Shown in pieces: positions 48,426 to 57,993 of a DNA stretch of 64,000 nucleotides (the stretch's first letter is position 1; every line of letters begins with the position of its first letter). Origin of the DNA: Bacteroidales bacterium (GTDB lineage: Bacteria > Bacteroidota > Bacteroidia > Bacteroidales > UBA932). Location: assembly GCA_016288055.1 (NCBI GenBank), contig JAEEXZ010000005.1, positions 1-64,000 of the forward strand. Reading direction: 5' to 3'. Both the position numbers and the translations under genes were made by a program. Below the pieces are notes generated by a model. The model did no database searches. It worked only from the letters and a program-made list of their open reading frames with translations, and was not told the DNA's origin.

Positions 48426-50701
48426 TGAAAAAGCTGGTACTCATGGCATGGGCCCTGGCCCTGCCGCTGCTGGCCCTGGCCCAGCAGCCCACCGGCTGGA
48501 ACACCCGTTCGGCCGGTACCAACTGGGAATTGGGCGTAGCGGGGGGCTTCCACAATGTCTGGAACCCCATGCGGGATTACACCATCAAGATTGACCCGCA
48601 TATAACGTCCGCCATGGAGGTGAGCCTGTCCAAGTGGTTCACCCCGCAGCTGGGCGCCCGCCTGGCCTGGGAAGGCTGGCAGGTGGAACACAGCTATACG
48701 GAGCCCTTCAGCTTTGCCTATATCCATGCCGACCTCCTGTGGAATGCGTCTTCGCGGATCTGGGGCTATGACCCTTCCCGCGTCTGGGATGTGATTCCGT
48801 ATGGACACTTCGGCTATCTGCATGAGTGGCGTGGTGAGCAGGTGATTGAACGCGAATACGGGGCTGGCGTGGGCCTGATCGGCCGTGTCCGGCTGGGCCG
48901 GCGCGTGCACGGTACCCTGGATCTTCGCTCCATCCTCCAGAACGGGGCGGGCTCCCAGGGCATTGGTATCGGCCTGTTGAATTCGGCCCAGCTGGGTCTT
49001 TCCGTGACCCTGGGCCAGGTGGGCTGGAAACCGGCATCGGCCGGCGATGTGCTGCCTGGCGAGCTGGGAGACAACTGGTTCGTGTCGGCGGGCTTTGGCG
49101 TGAATTCGCTCACGCAGCTTTCCTTTGAGCAACCGCGCCTGACGGGCTCGGCGGCCCCGGCCTTCGAACTGGCCGTCGGGAAGTGGGTGAGCCCCGCCAT
49201 CGGCGTCCGGGTGGCCCTGCAGGGCATCGCGTATGCCGGACATGGTAACGACCCCCGCGAGTATGTGACGGCTTCGGCCACCAGCGGGGAGTGGGCCTAC
49301 CGCGAACAGTTTAATTTCGTATATCCCCATATCGACCTCTTGTGGAATGTCCGCAATACCTTCCGCGGATACCAGCAGCGGGGTCTGATGATGGCTCCCT
49401 ATGCGCACTTCGGCGCAATCCAGGAGTTCGGAAACGGCCATGACGGAGACCGGGAATATGCCGCTGGCGCCGGTCTGCTGGTGCAGGGACCGGTTTCCGG
49501 GGCCCTGGGCTGGCACCTGGATTTCCGGGGCACGGCGTTCACCGCTGCCGCCACCGGCGACCGGCAGGCCCCCCATTCCGTGGGTCTCACGGCCCTTGCC
49601 GGCCTCCAGTACAGCCTGGGCAGGCCCGATTGGAAATTCTCGGGCGCTGCCGCCCCCCGTCGCATCCAGTCGGATGCCCTGCCTCTTTTCAAGGCCGGGC
49701 AGGGCTGGTTCGTCCAGACCTCCGTGGGGGTGCGCTCGCTCTTTGATATCGGCCAGTATTTCCAGATTCACAGCGTGGACAAGCCTGTGGCCTGCGGAGA
49801 ACTGGCATTCGGCAAATGGTTCTCGCCCGTTTCCGGTTTCCGCGTGGGCGTGAGCGGCCTTTCCCAGGTGTTTGAAGACCAGCTCGCTGGTTATGCCGAT
49901 TTCCATGCCGACTACCTGTTCAACCTCTTCCAGTGGATTTCGCCCAATGAGCGCCGCGTCTGGAACCCCATCCCGTACCTTTCGGGCGGTTATCTGGCCG
50001 GCTATCAATTTGGCGATCCGGCCCGTGGCGCCGGTCCTTCCGGCTGGGTCTGGGGCGGCGGCCTGCTCAACACCATCCGGCTGTTCCCGCAGCTGGACCT
50101 GACGCTGGACGTGCGCGGAACCCTGATTCCGCCCTATGCCGACATCGCTCCCGGACATGGCTATATGGCCGCCGCCGAGGCCCTGCTGGGACTGCAATAC
50201 CGTCCCGACGAGAAGCCCTGGTATCCGTCGGAGCAGACGGCGCCCCGCAAGGAGCGTCATCTGTGGGCCCTCTCCACCAACCTGGCCGATTATGTGGACT
50301 ATGGAAATGCCAATCTGGAGCTCCTCTACGGCGTAGCGCGCCACTGGACCCTGGATGCCCTGGTGAAATATGGCCTGTTCAACGGCGGAAACTACGACCA
50401 GCGTGAACGCTATGCCGTGGGTGCCCGCTGGTGGCCCTGGTACACCTATTCCGGCCTCTGGGTGCGTGGCCTGGTGCAGACCGAGAACTACGCCCGCAGC
50501 GGCGTCCCCGTCTTCCAGGATGGCAAGGGACAGGCCTGGGGTATGTCCCTGTCGGCTGGTTATTCCCTCATGCTGCTCAAATGGCTGAACCTGGATCTGG
50601 GTGCCGGTGTCTGGGGCGGCCGCCGCGGTCTCCCCGGCGGGCAGCAGGACTGGTTTGCCGAGCCCGAGATGATTACCGTAGGATTGATGTTTGTTTTTTA
50701 G
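48425..50701 (+). CDS. Outer-membrane protein with three tandem barrel-like modules and a DUF3575-like C-terminal domain
   Basis: Repeated (E)(L/V)(A/S).(G/S)KW.(S/T)P..G.R...and (A/I)D(L/Y)L(W/F)N signatures; starts by TAATG overlap; C-terminal F. Confidence 0.75.
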   Translation: MKKLVLMAWALALPLLALAQQPTGWNTRSAGTNWELGVAGGFHNVWNPMRDYTIKIDPHITSAMEVSLSKWFTPQLGARLAWEGWQVEHSYTEPFSFAYIHADLLWNASSRIWGYDPSRVWDVIPYGHFGYLHEWRGEQVIEREYGAGVGLIGRVRLGRRVHGTLDLRSILQNGAGSQGIGIGLLNSAQLGLSVTLGQVGWKPASAGDVLPGELGDNWFVSAGFGVNSLTQLSFEQPRLTGSAAPAFELAVGKWVSPAIGVRVALQGIAYAGHGNDPREYVTASATSGEWAYREQFNFVYPHIDLLWNVRNTFRGYQQRGLMMAPYAHFGAIQEFGNGHDGDREYAAGAGLLVQGPVSGALGWHLDFRGTAFTAAATGDRQAPHSVGLTALAGLQYSLGRPDWKFSGAAAPRRIQSDALPLFKAGQGWFVQTSVGVRSLFDIGQYFQIHSVDKPVACGELAFGKWFSPVSGFRVGVSGLSQVFEDQLAGYADFHADYLFNLFQWISPNERRVWNPIPYLSGGYLAGYQFGDPARGAGPSGWVWGGGLLNTIRLFPQLDLTLDVRGTLIPPYADIAPGHGYMAAAEALLGLQYRPDEKPWYPSEQTAPRKERHLWALSTNLADYVDYGNANLELLYGVARHWTLDALVKYGLFNGGNYDQRERYAVGARWWPWYTYSGLWVRGLVQTENYARSGVPVFQDGKGQAWGMSLSAGYSLMLLKWLNLDLGAGVWGGRRGLPGGQQDWFAEPEMITVGLMFVF

Positions 50702-50716
50702 AACCTTATAACTTAG

Positions 50717-51439
50717 ATGTCTATGAAAAAGATAGTATGGGTGGCCGTTTTCCTGGCCGCAGGTGCCCTGGCTTTTACCGCCCAGGCGCAGATTGAAACC
50801 AATGCCGTCATCGAGGCCCGCCAGCAAGTGGACCAGAAAGAGAAAGATTTGCAGGACGCCCAGCAGAAGGCCAGCCAGGCCGCGAAAGATAGTCAGCGCG
50901 AACTCTCCCAGCTCAAGAAGGACGAGGACCGGCAGGTGAAGGATTTTAACGATGCCCGCCGGGCCGTGAAACTGGGCAAAAAGTCCATCAAGGCCAAGCA
51001 GGCTTCCATCAAGGCCCAGAAATCGGCCCTGAAACTCCAGAAGAAGAGCATGCAGGCCGACGGACGGCTGAGCCTGTCGGACAACGAGGCCCTGGATCAG
51101 TCCCAGCGTGCCCTGCGCAACGACGAACAGTCGCTCAAGGATGCCAAGCGGGACCTGAAACTGGCCCAGGAACAGGAGAAAGTGACCAAGAATGAGCTCA
51201 AACAGACCCGCGACCGCATCAAGCTGGTCAAGAAAGGCCTTTCGTCGGCCAAGAAGGAAGTGAATGCGGCCAAGCAGCAGGTGCGCAAGTCCAAAAAGGA
51301 TTTGAAGGCCCAGGAGGACCTCGCCGGCAAGCAGAACGAGGAACTGGACAAAGCCCTGCAGGATGCCGAGAAGGCCGCCCGCAAAGCTGAATCTGCCGGG
51401 AAGAAGGCAGATGCCGCCATGGAGAAAATAGCTGAATAA
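50717..51439 (+). CDS. Exported coiled-coil protein of unknown function
   Basis: Signal peptide to AQAQ, then about 215 aa of charged heptad-like sequence. Confidence 0.8.
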   Translation: MSMKKIVWVAVFLAAGALAFTAQAQIETNAVIEARQQVDQKEKDLQDAQQKASQAAKDSQRELSQLKKDEDRQVKDFNDARRAVKLGKKSIKAKQASIKAQKSALKLQKKSMQADGRLSLSDNEALDQSQRALRNDEQSLKDAKRDLKLAQEQEKVTKNELKQTRDRIKLVKKGLSSAKKEVNAAKQQVRKSKKDLKAQEDLAGKQNEELDKALQDAEKAARKAESAGKKADAAMEKIAE

Positions 51440-52555
<1,116 letters not shown>

Positions 52556-52567
52556 GCGCTCCCGCTT

Positions 52568-53203
52568 ATGGCCGATAACTATCTGGAAAAAAGGCAGGCC
52601 GAACTGGCGGCCTCGCAGAAAACCGTCATCCGGCGCAACCACATTTCGCTGGATACGCTCCTGCGACGCAGCCGCAGCTACCGGGGCTATGACCCTTCCC
52701 GCCGGGTGACGGAGGAAGAGCTGAAGACCCTGGTGGCGGCCGCCGCGCTGGCGCCCTCCGGCATGAACCGGCAGCCTTTGCGTTATCGGCTGGTAGGCGC
52801 AGACGAGGCGTCCCTGGTGTTGCCCCACATCACCCTGGGTGCGGCGCTTCCCGAGGAGCATCTCCCCAAGCCCGGCACCGAGCCGCAGGCCTTCCTGGTC
52901 GTTTGCAGCAGCGTTCCGGAGGACCGGGTGGTGGACATGGACCTGGGCTTTGCCGCCCAGAGCATCCTGCTCAAGGCCACGGAAATGGGCCTGGGCGGGA
53001 TTTTTATCCTCAATTTCCGGAAAGAAGCCGTCCGGGAGGCCCTGGACCTGCCTCTGGCGCCCGTGGCCATCATCGCCATCGGCAAACCGGCCGAATCCAT
53101 TTTCCTGCTGCCGGCTTCCTCGCCGGATGCCTCCCTGAGCTACTACCGCAAGGACGGCGTCCACTTCGTCCCCAAGCTCACCCCCGATCTGCTCATTATC
53201 TGA
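52568..53203 (+). CDS. Nitroreductase family protein
   Basis: RRSRSYRGYDPSRRVTEEELKTLVAAAALAPSGMNRQPLRY; GLGGIFI. Confidence 0.88.
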   Translation: MADNYLEKRQAELAASQKTVIRRNHISLDTLLRRSRSYRGYDPSRRVTEEELKTLVAAAALAPSGMNRQPLRYRLVGADEASLVLPHITLGAALPEEHLPKPGTEPQAFLVVCSSVPEDRVVDMDLGFAAQSILLKATEMGLGGIFILNFRKEAVREALDLPLAPVAIIAIGKPAESIFLLPASSPDASLSYYRKDGVHFVPKLTPDLLII

Positions 53204-53221
53204 CAGGCCGGTGGCAGAAAT

Positions 53222-53375
53222 GGGGAAGGTCTCATTTTGGGGCCGCCACCTTCCCCGGCAGTTCGGCTTCTCAGGGCCCTCAGTGGTTGTTCCCATGGGG
53301 AAGGTCCCCGGCATAAAAACAGACCTTCCCCAAATCACAGCAAGACCTTCCCCACGTGCCCCGGGGACCTTCCTC
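53222..53375. repeat. Cluster of about six GGGGAAGGTC-type motifs in both orientations
   Basis: Sites beginning near 53222(+), 53248(-), 53297(+), 53322(-), 53344(-), 53366(-, degenerate). Confidence 0.8.
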
Positions 53376-53484
53376 AATAGCTAAATCCGGTATAAACGGA
53401 GAGTGACACAACAAAAAAAAGCAGCTGGAGAGCGGATTCGGAGTGAAGCGACGCAGGGGGTCTGGGGGATTAGGCCCCCAGTGA

Positions 53485-54711
53485 GGGTATAATTGACAAA
53501 AACGGTTGGTAACCTTGACAAAAGTGGTTGGTGACGGCCGCCGCGAGGAGGGCCGTTTCTAGTAGCCCCCCGCAGCGGCGAGCCGTAGCCGCCGAGCCTG
53601 GTTATGCGAGGCGGCGTCACCGGTTACCTTTCTTTTTCTCGTCATTGAAAAAGAGGTACCACTTGATGAAGTTATCTACTCTTGACTCCGCCAGGCCTCG
53701 GTGAGATCTTATCTGGTCTTTAATGTGCCCAAAGAAGGCTTCCAGTGCGTTTGTGGTTTTCGGAACCCCGGGACAATCTATGTATGTAAATAGGTTTGGC
53801 AGAGCCCTTTTCAAGTGGATATAAGCCTTCCTCAAGTCATTGTGTACGTAGTACTCCTGATGTGTTTGAGGGACGACCGCTTTCTGAAAGACATACTCCC
53901 TGTTCTCTTCCACCCAGTTGGAATATACATTTAACCACCACAACTTATCGTTAACTGTATACACATCACTGAGTTGTTGCACTATGTTCCGGAATAGTCT
54001 TGTTTCTGGATATCTTGGTTTTTGAGTGATTGATGCCAGACAATCTCGTTGAACATGAACAACGCAACGCTGCCGGGGCACATCTGGGTATACATACTGG
54101 ACAGCCCGTATAATGTTGTCTCCACCATCCGTTGTAACCCCGATGACATCATATCCTAAATCTCTGATGCTGAGCAGATCTGCTGCAATCTCGTTTTGAT
54201 CTTCGTGTGCGGCAAAACGATAGAAGATGGTCCGCTTCAGGTTCTCTGCGCGGTACACAATCAAGCAATGATCATCAGAATAATATGTGCCATCAATGAG
54301 TAGATAGATTGGTCTGGTCGTATTCATGGTCCAGGAGGGTGATGTGTCGAGATACTCATCAAACCATCTGTGGAGCTGACGGGCACTATATCCGCTATCG
54401 TGCGCTATATCTTCAATGGTCTGTTTGCCAAGAACCCATTTGCGGAACCAGACGAGCCGGTTGCTTCTGCTAACACCTTCTTTACGTTTGACAAATGAAG
54501 CTCCGCAATCCTGGCATTTATACCTTTGGCGGCCCTCCCTAAGGCCCCAACGAATGATACTCAAAGAGCCGCATTTGGGGCATCTTTGACGTCTCCTTAT
54601 TTTCGGCATATCGCTACTTTATTGAAACGATTTTCAATAAGGTAGTCATAAATATCAATAAATCAAATACTTATAGGGTGTTTCACCAACCGAAAATGGC
54701 AATTATATCCC
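53485..54711 (-). mobile_element. Insertion sequence, about 1.23 kb, with imperfect terminal inverted repeats and candidate AGTGA target duplication
   Basis: Left GGG-TATAATTGACAAAAACGGTTGGT; right (rc) GGGATATAATTGCCATTTTCGGTTGGT; AGTGA at 53480-53484 and 54712-54716. Confidence 0.8.
53617..54609 (-). CDS. Transposase with N-terminal zinc-ribbon (IS256-like, variant Zn-binding type)
   Basis: RCPKCGSLSIIRWGLREGRQRYKCQDCG; IDGTYY; GVTTDGGDNIIRAVQYVYPDVPRQRCVVHVQRD; NALEAFFGHIK. Confidence 0.88.
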   Translation of the reverse strand: MPKIRRRQRCPKCGSLSIIRWGLREGRQRYKCQDCGASFVKRKEGVSRSNRLVWFRKWVLGKQTIEDIAHDSGYSARQLHRWFDEYLDTSPSWTMNTTRPIYLLIDGTYYSDDHCLIVYRAENLKRTIFYRFAAHEDQNEIAADLLSIRDLGYDVIGVTTDGGDNIIRAVQYVYPDVPRQRCVVHVQRDCLASITQKPRYPETRLFRNIVQQLSDVYTVNDKLWWLNVYSNWVEENREYVFQKAVVPQTHQEYYVHNDLRKAYIHLKRALPNLFTYIDCPGVPKTTNALEAFFGHIKDQIRSHRGLAESRVDNFIKWYLFFNDEKKKGNR

Positions 54712-54730
54712 AGTGAGTGAAACGGAAAGT

Positions 54731-54774
54731 GGCTCAAAAAAAAAAGCAGCTGGAGAGCTGCTTTTTTTGAGCCA
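54731..54774. terminator. Strong hairpin terminator at the 3' end of tRNA-Thr
   Basis: ggctcaaaaaaaaaagcagct-ggag-agctgctttttttgagcc. Confidence 0.85.
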
Positions 54775-54842
54775 CTCATCAGGCTCGAACTGACGACCTG
54801 CGCGTTACGAATGCGCTGCTCTACCGACTGAGCTAAAGTGGC
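54770..54842 (-). tRNA. tRNA-Thr (anticodon CGT)
   Basis: Minus strand GCCACTTTAGCTCAGTCGGTAGAGCAGCGCATTCGTAACGCGCAGGTCGTCAGTTCGAGCCTGATGAGTGGC; cloverleaf fits; CCA not encoded. Confidence 0.93.
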
Positions 54843-54915
54843 TTGAACCGATTGTGATGAATCGGGACTGCAAATATACGGGATTTTTTGTATTTTTGCA
54901 ACAAATTTCTTTTAT

Positions 54916-56430
54916 ATGCGATCTGACATCATTGTGATTGGGGGCGGAGCGGCTGGTTTGGTAGCGGCCATCGGGGCTGCCCGGGAACTGGCCAAAACGG
55001 AAAACGGCGGCACGGTGACGGTGCTGGAAAAAATGCCCAAGGCGGGCCGGAAAGTCATGATTACCGGCAAGGGCCGATGCAATTTTACCAATGTGAAGGA
55101 ATGGGGGGATTTCTCCGACCACATCCGCACCGATGTCAATTTCGTAAGTCCTTCCTGGCATAACCTGACGCCCCAGGGCGTGATGGATCTGCTCAAAAGT
55201 GTGGGCCTGCGCTCCGTGGTGGAGCGTGGCGACCGGGTGTTCCCCGAGTCGCACATGGCCGGTGACGTGGTGGACTCCCTGCTGCGCTGCTGCACCCTGG
55301 AGGGCGTGAAGGTGGTGACCGACTGTGAGGTCAAGACCATCGACCCCACACCCCGCGGCTTCAGCCTGGACTGCGTGCAGACCAGCCGGAAGCAGGTGCG
55401 CATCCCGGTGGACGATCCGCGCAAGCTTCGGCCCGGAAAACCGGCTCCTACCCGCGAGGAACTTACCATCGAGCCGGTAGAGTACACCTGCCGCAAGCTC
55501 ATCATCGCCACCGGCGGCCTGTCCTACCCGGGCACCGGCTCCACCGGAGACGGCTATCTCTGGGCCGAGGAAATGGGGCACCGCGTGGCGCCTTGCTTCC
55601 CTTCGCTCACGGCCCTGGTGCCGGTGGGATACAAGAACCTGGAAACCAATCCTTTGGCCGATGAAATCAAGACGGCGTTCCGTGGCCGTACCGTCTATGG
55701 CAAGACCAAGGAAAGAAAGATAGCCCCGCTGCCCAAATGGTATCCCACCTTCCCGGCGCACATCGAGCGCATCGTGCCCCTGTCGGCCCTGGGAGAGCAG
55801 TTCAACGGCAATACGCTGGAGAATGTGCAGCTCACCCTGCTGGTGGGCGGCGATGCCGTGCAGACGGAATTCGGCGACATTGAATTCACCGACGGCGGAC
55901 TGGAAGGCCCGCTGGGATTCATGGTGAGCCGGCGGGCGGTGAAGGCCCTGAACGATGGCCAGAAAGTGGCCGTGGAACTGGACCTGAAGCCGTCCGTGGA
56001 AGTGGAGAAACTGGATGCCGATATTCACGAGCGCTGGCAGGAAATCATCCACGACGAGCGTTCCAAGGGCCAGTCTTTCCATCGCCTGTTCCGTATCCTG
56101 CTGGGAAAACTGATTCCCTGGAACCTTACCATCCCGTTCCTGGATACCCATGCCGATGTGAGCGTGGACACCCTGGCCGCTGCCCTCAAGGCCTGGCGGA
56201 TGGACATTGCGGGATTTGTGGGCTTTGAGCGCTGCGTGGTCACGGCCGGCGGCATTGACACCTCGGAAGTGGTGGCCAAGACCCTGGAATCCAAGAAACA
56301 GCCCGGCCTCTACTTTGCCGGCGAAGTCCTGGACATGGACTGCGACACCGGCGGATACAACCTGCAAGTGGCGTTCAGCACCGGCTACCTGGCCGGCCAG
56401 AGCGCAGCGAAAGCATTGAATAATAACTGA
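54916..56430 (+). CDS. HI0933/BaiN-like NAD(P)/FAD-dependent oxidoreductase
   Basis: IIVIGGGAAGLVAAIGAAREL; GKGRCNFTN; LDMDCDTGGYNLQVAFSTG. Confidence 0.9.
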   Translation: MRSDIIVIGGGAAGLVAAIGAARELAKTENGGTVTVLEKMPKAGRKVMITGKGRCNFTNVKEWGDFSDHIRTDVNFVSPSWHNLTPQGVMDLLKSVGLRSVVERGDRVFPESHMAGDVVDSLLRCCTLEGVKVVTDCEVKTIDPTPRGFSLDCVQTSRKQVRIPVDDPRKLRPGKPAPTREELTIEPVEYTCRKLIIATGGLSYPGTGSTGDGYLWAEEMGHRVAPCFPSLTALVPVGYKNLETNPLADEIKTAFRGRTVYGKTKERKIAPLPKWYPTFPAHIERIVPLSALGEQFNGNTLENVQLTLLVGGDAVQTEFGDIEFTDGGLEGPLGFMVSRRAVKALNDGQKVAVELDLKPSVEVEKLDADIHERWQEIIHDERSKGQSFHRLFRILLGKLIPWNLTIPFLDTHADVSVDTLAAALKAWRMDIAGFVGFERCVVTAGGIDTSEVVAKTLESKKQPGLYFAGEVLDMDCDTGGYNLQVAFSTGYLAGQSAAKALNNN

Positions 56431-56437
56431 TTATAAT

Positions 56438-57040
56438 ATGGATAAGAAATCTTACGCATTTGGTATGAGCGTGGCTTCCAGCTTCTATCAGCAGGGAATC
56501 CACGTAAACAACGTTGACGACTTTCTCGCAGGCCTGAAGGCCATGCTCACCGGCGCCAAGCCCGCCATTTCCCTGGAAGAAGCCGGGGAGGCCCTGGAGC
56601 AGTTCTACAAGGAACTGGAAGACGAGACCCACGAGCGCGCCGAAGCTGCCGGTGCCGCCGCCAAGGCCGAGGGCGAGAAGTTCCTGGCCGCCATGGCCAA
56701 GGATCCTTCCGTCAAGGCTACGCCCAGCGGGCTCATGTATAAGGTAGTGAAAGAGGGTACGGGCCGCAAGCCCAAGGCCACGGACAAGGTGTACTGCCAC
56801 TACGAAGGCACCTTCCCCGACGGCCAGGTCTTTGACAGCTCCTACAAGCGCGGCGAGCCCATCGAGTTCGGCCTGAACCAGGTGATCAAGGGCTGGACGG
56901 AAGGTCTCCAGCTCATGAGCGAAGGCGCCAAGTACGAACTCTATCTCCCGTACCACCTGGCCTATGGCGAGAGCGGTACCCGTGGCATCCCTCCGTACAG
57001 CGCCCTCAAGTTCGTGGTGGAACTCATTGAAGTGCGCTAG
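56438..57040 (+). CDS. FKBP-type peptidyl-prolyl cis-trans isomerase
   Basis: YCHYEGTFPDGQVFDSSYKRGEPIEFGLNQVIKGWTEGLQLMSEGAKYELYLPYHLAYG. Confidence 0.92.
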   Translation: MDKKSYAFGMSVASSFYQQGIHVNNVDDFLAGLKAMLTGAKPAISLEEAGEALEQFYKELEDETHERAEAAGAAAKAEGEKFLAAMAKDPSVKATPSGLMYKVVKEGTGRKPKATDKVYCHYEGTFPDGQVFDSSYKRGEPIEFGLNQVIKGWTEGLQLMSEGAKYELYLPYHLAYGESGTRGIPPYSALKFVVELIEVR

Positions 57041-57042
57041 TC

Positions 57043-57372
57043 ATGTACTACGTTTGCAAACGGCTGGAGATTTCGTCGGCCCATGCGCTGAACCTCTCCT
57101 ACGAGAGCAAGTGCGAGGACCTGCACGGCCACAACTGGATTGTCAAGATCTACTGCAAGAGCGAAACCCTCAATGCCGACGGCATGGTGACGGATTTCAC
57201 CCATATCAAGCGGCAGATTGGCGGAGCCCTGGACCACAAGAACCTGAACGAGGTCTTTGACTTCAATCCCACCGCCGAGAACATTGCCCGCTGGATCTGC
57301 GACCACGTGGAGAATGCCTATAAGGTGGAGGTGTGGGAGAGTGAGATGAACATGGCCGCCTACGAGCGCTGA
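57043..57372 (+). CDS. queD: 6-carboxy-5,6,7,8-tetrahydropterin synthase
   Basis: EISSAHALNLSYESKCEDLHGHNWIVKIYCKS; LDHKNLNE. Confidence 0.93.
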   Translation: MYYVCKRLEISSAHALNLSYESKCEDLHGHNWIVKIYCKSETLNADGMVTDFTHIKRQIGGALDHKNLNEVFDFNPTAENIARWICDHVENAYKVEVWESEMNMAAYER

Positions 57373-57375
57373 GCC

Positions 57376-57993
57376 ATGTACCGGGTGAACGAAATCTTCT
57401 ATTCGCTGCAGGGCGAAGGCTGGTGGACGGGAACGCCCATGGTCTTTGTCCGGCTTTCCGGATGCAACCTGCGTTGCCCCTTCTGCGACACGGATTTCCA
57501 CTCCTTTACGGAAATGAGCGCGGCGCAGATCGTCGCGGAAGCCCGGCGGGCGGGCGGCCCCTGCAACATCATCTGCCTCACTGGCGGGGAGCCCCTTCTC
57601 CAGGCCGACAAGCCCTTGATCGATGCGTTCCACCAGGCTGGCTACCGCATCCATGTGGAGACCAACGGAACCCGGGAACTGCCCGAAGGGCTGGACTGGG
57701 TAACCGTAAGCCCCAAAGATGATTTCGTTTCCGGCGCCCGCTATGTCGCCCAGCATGCCGACGAGGTGAAACTGGTGTTCCGGGAGGCGGTGTCGGAGGC
57801 CGACAAGGCCCTCCGGGAGCATGAGGTCGAGCGCTGGCGGGACCAGGGCGTGGCAGGGAATTCCCTGCAGCCATGCGATACCGGCGACCCCGTGCGCAAC
57901 CGCGCCCTCTTGCGGGAGGCGGTGCGCTATGTGCAGGACCACCCCTGGTGGCGCCTTTCGCTTCAAACCCATAAATTTCTGAATATCCGATGA
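57376..57993 (+). CDS. queE: 7-carboxy-7-deazaguanine synthase
   Basis: IFYSLQGEGWWTGTPMVFVRLSGCNLRCPFCDTDF; LTGGEPLLQ. Confidence 0.93.
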   Translation: MYRVNEIFYSLQGEGWWTGTPMVFVRLSGCNLRCPFCDTDFHSFTEMSAAQIVAEARRAGGPCNIICLTGGEPLLQADKPLIDAFHQAGYRIHVETNGTRELPEGLDWVTVSPKDDFVSGARYVAQHADEVKLVFREAVSEADKALREHEVERWRDQGVAGNSLQPCDTGDPVRNRALLREAVRYVQDHPWWRLSLQTHKFLNIR

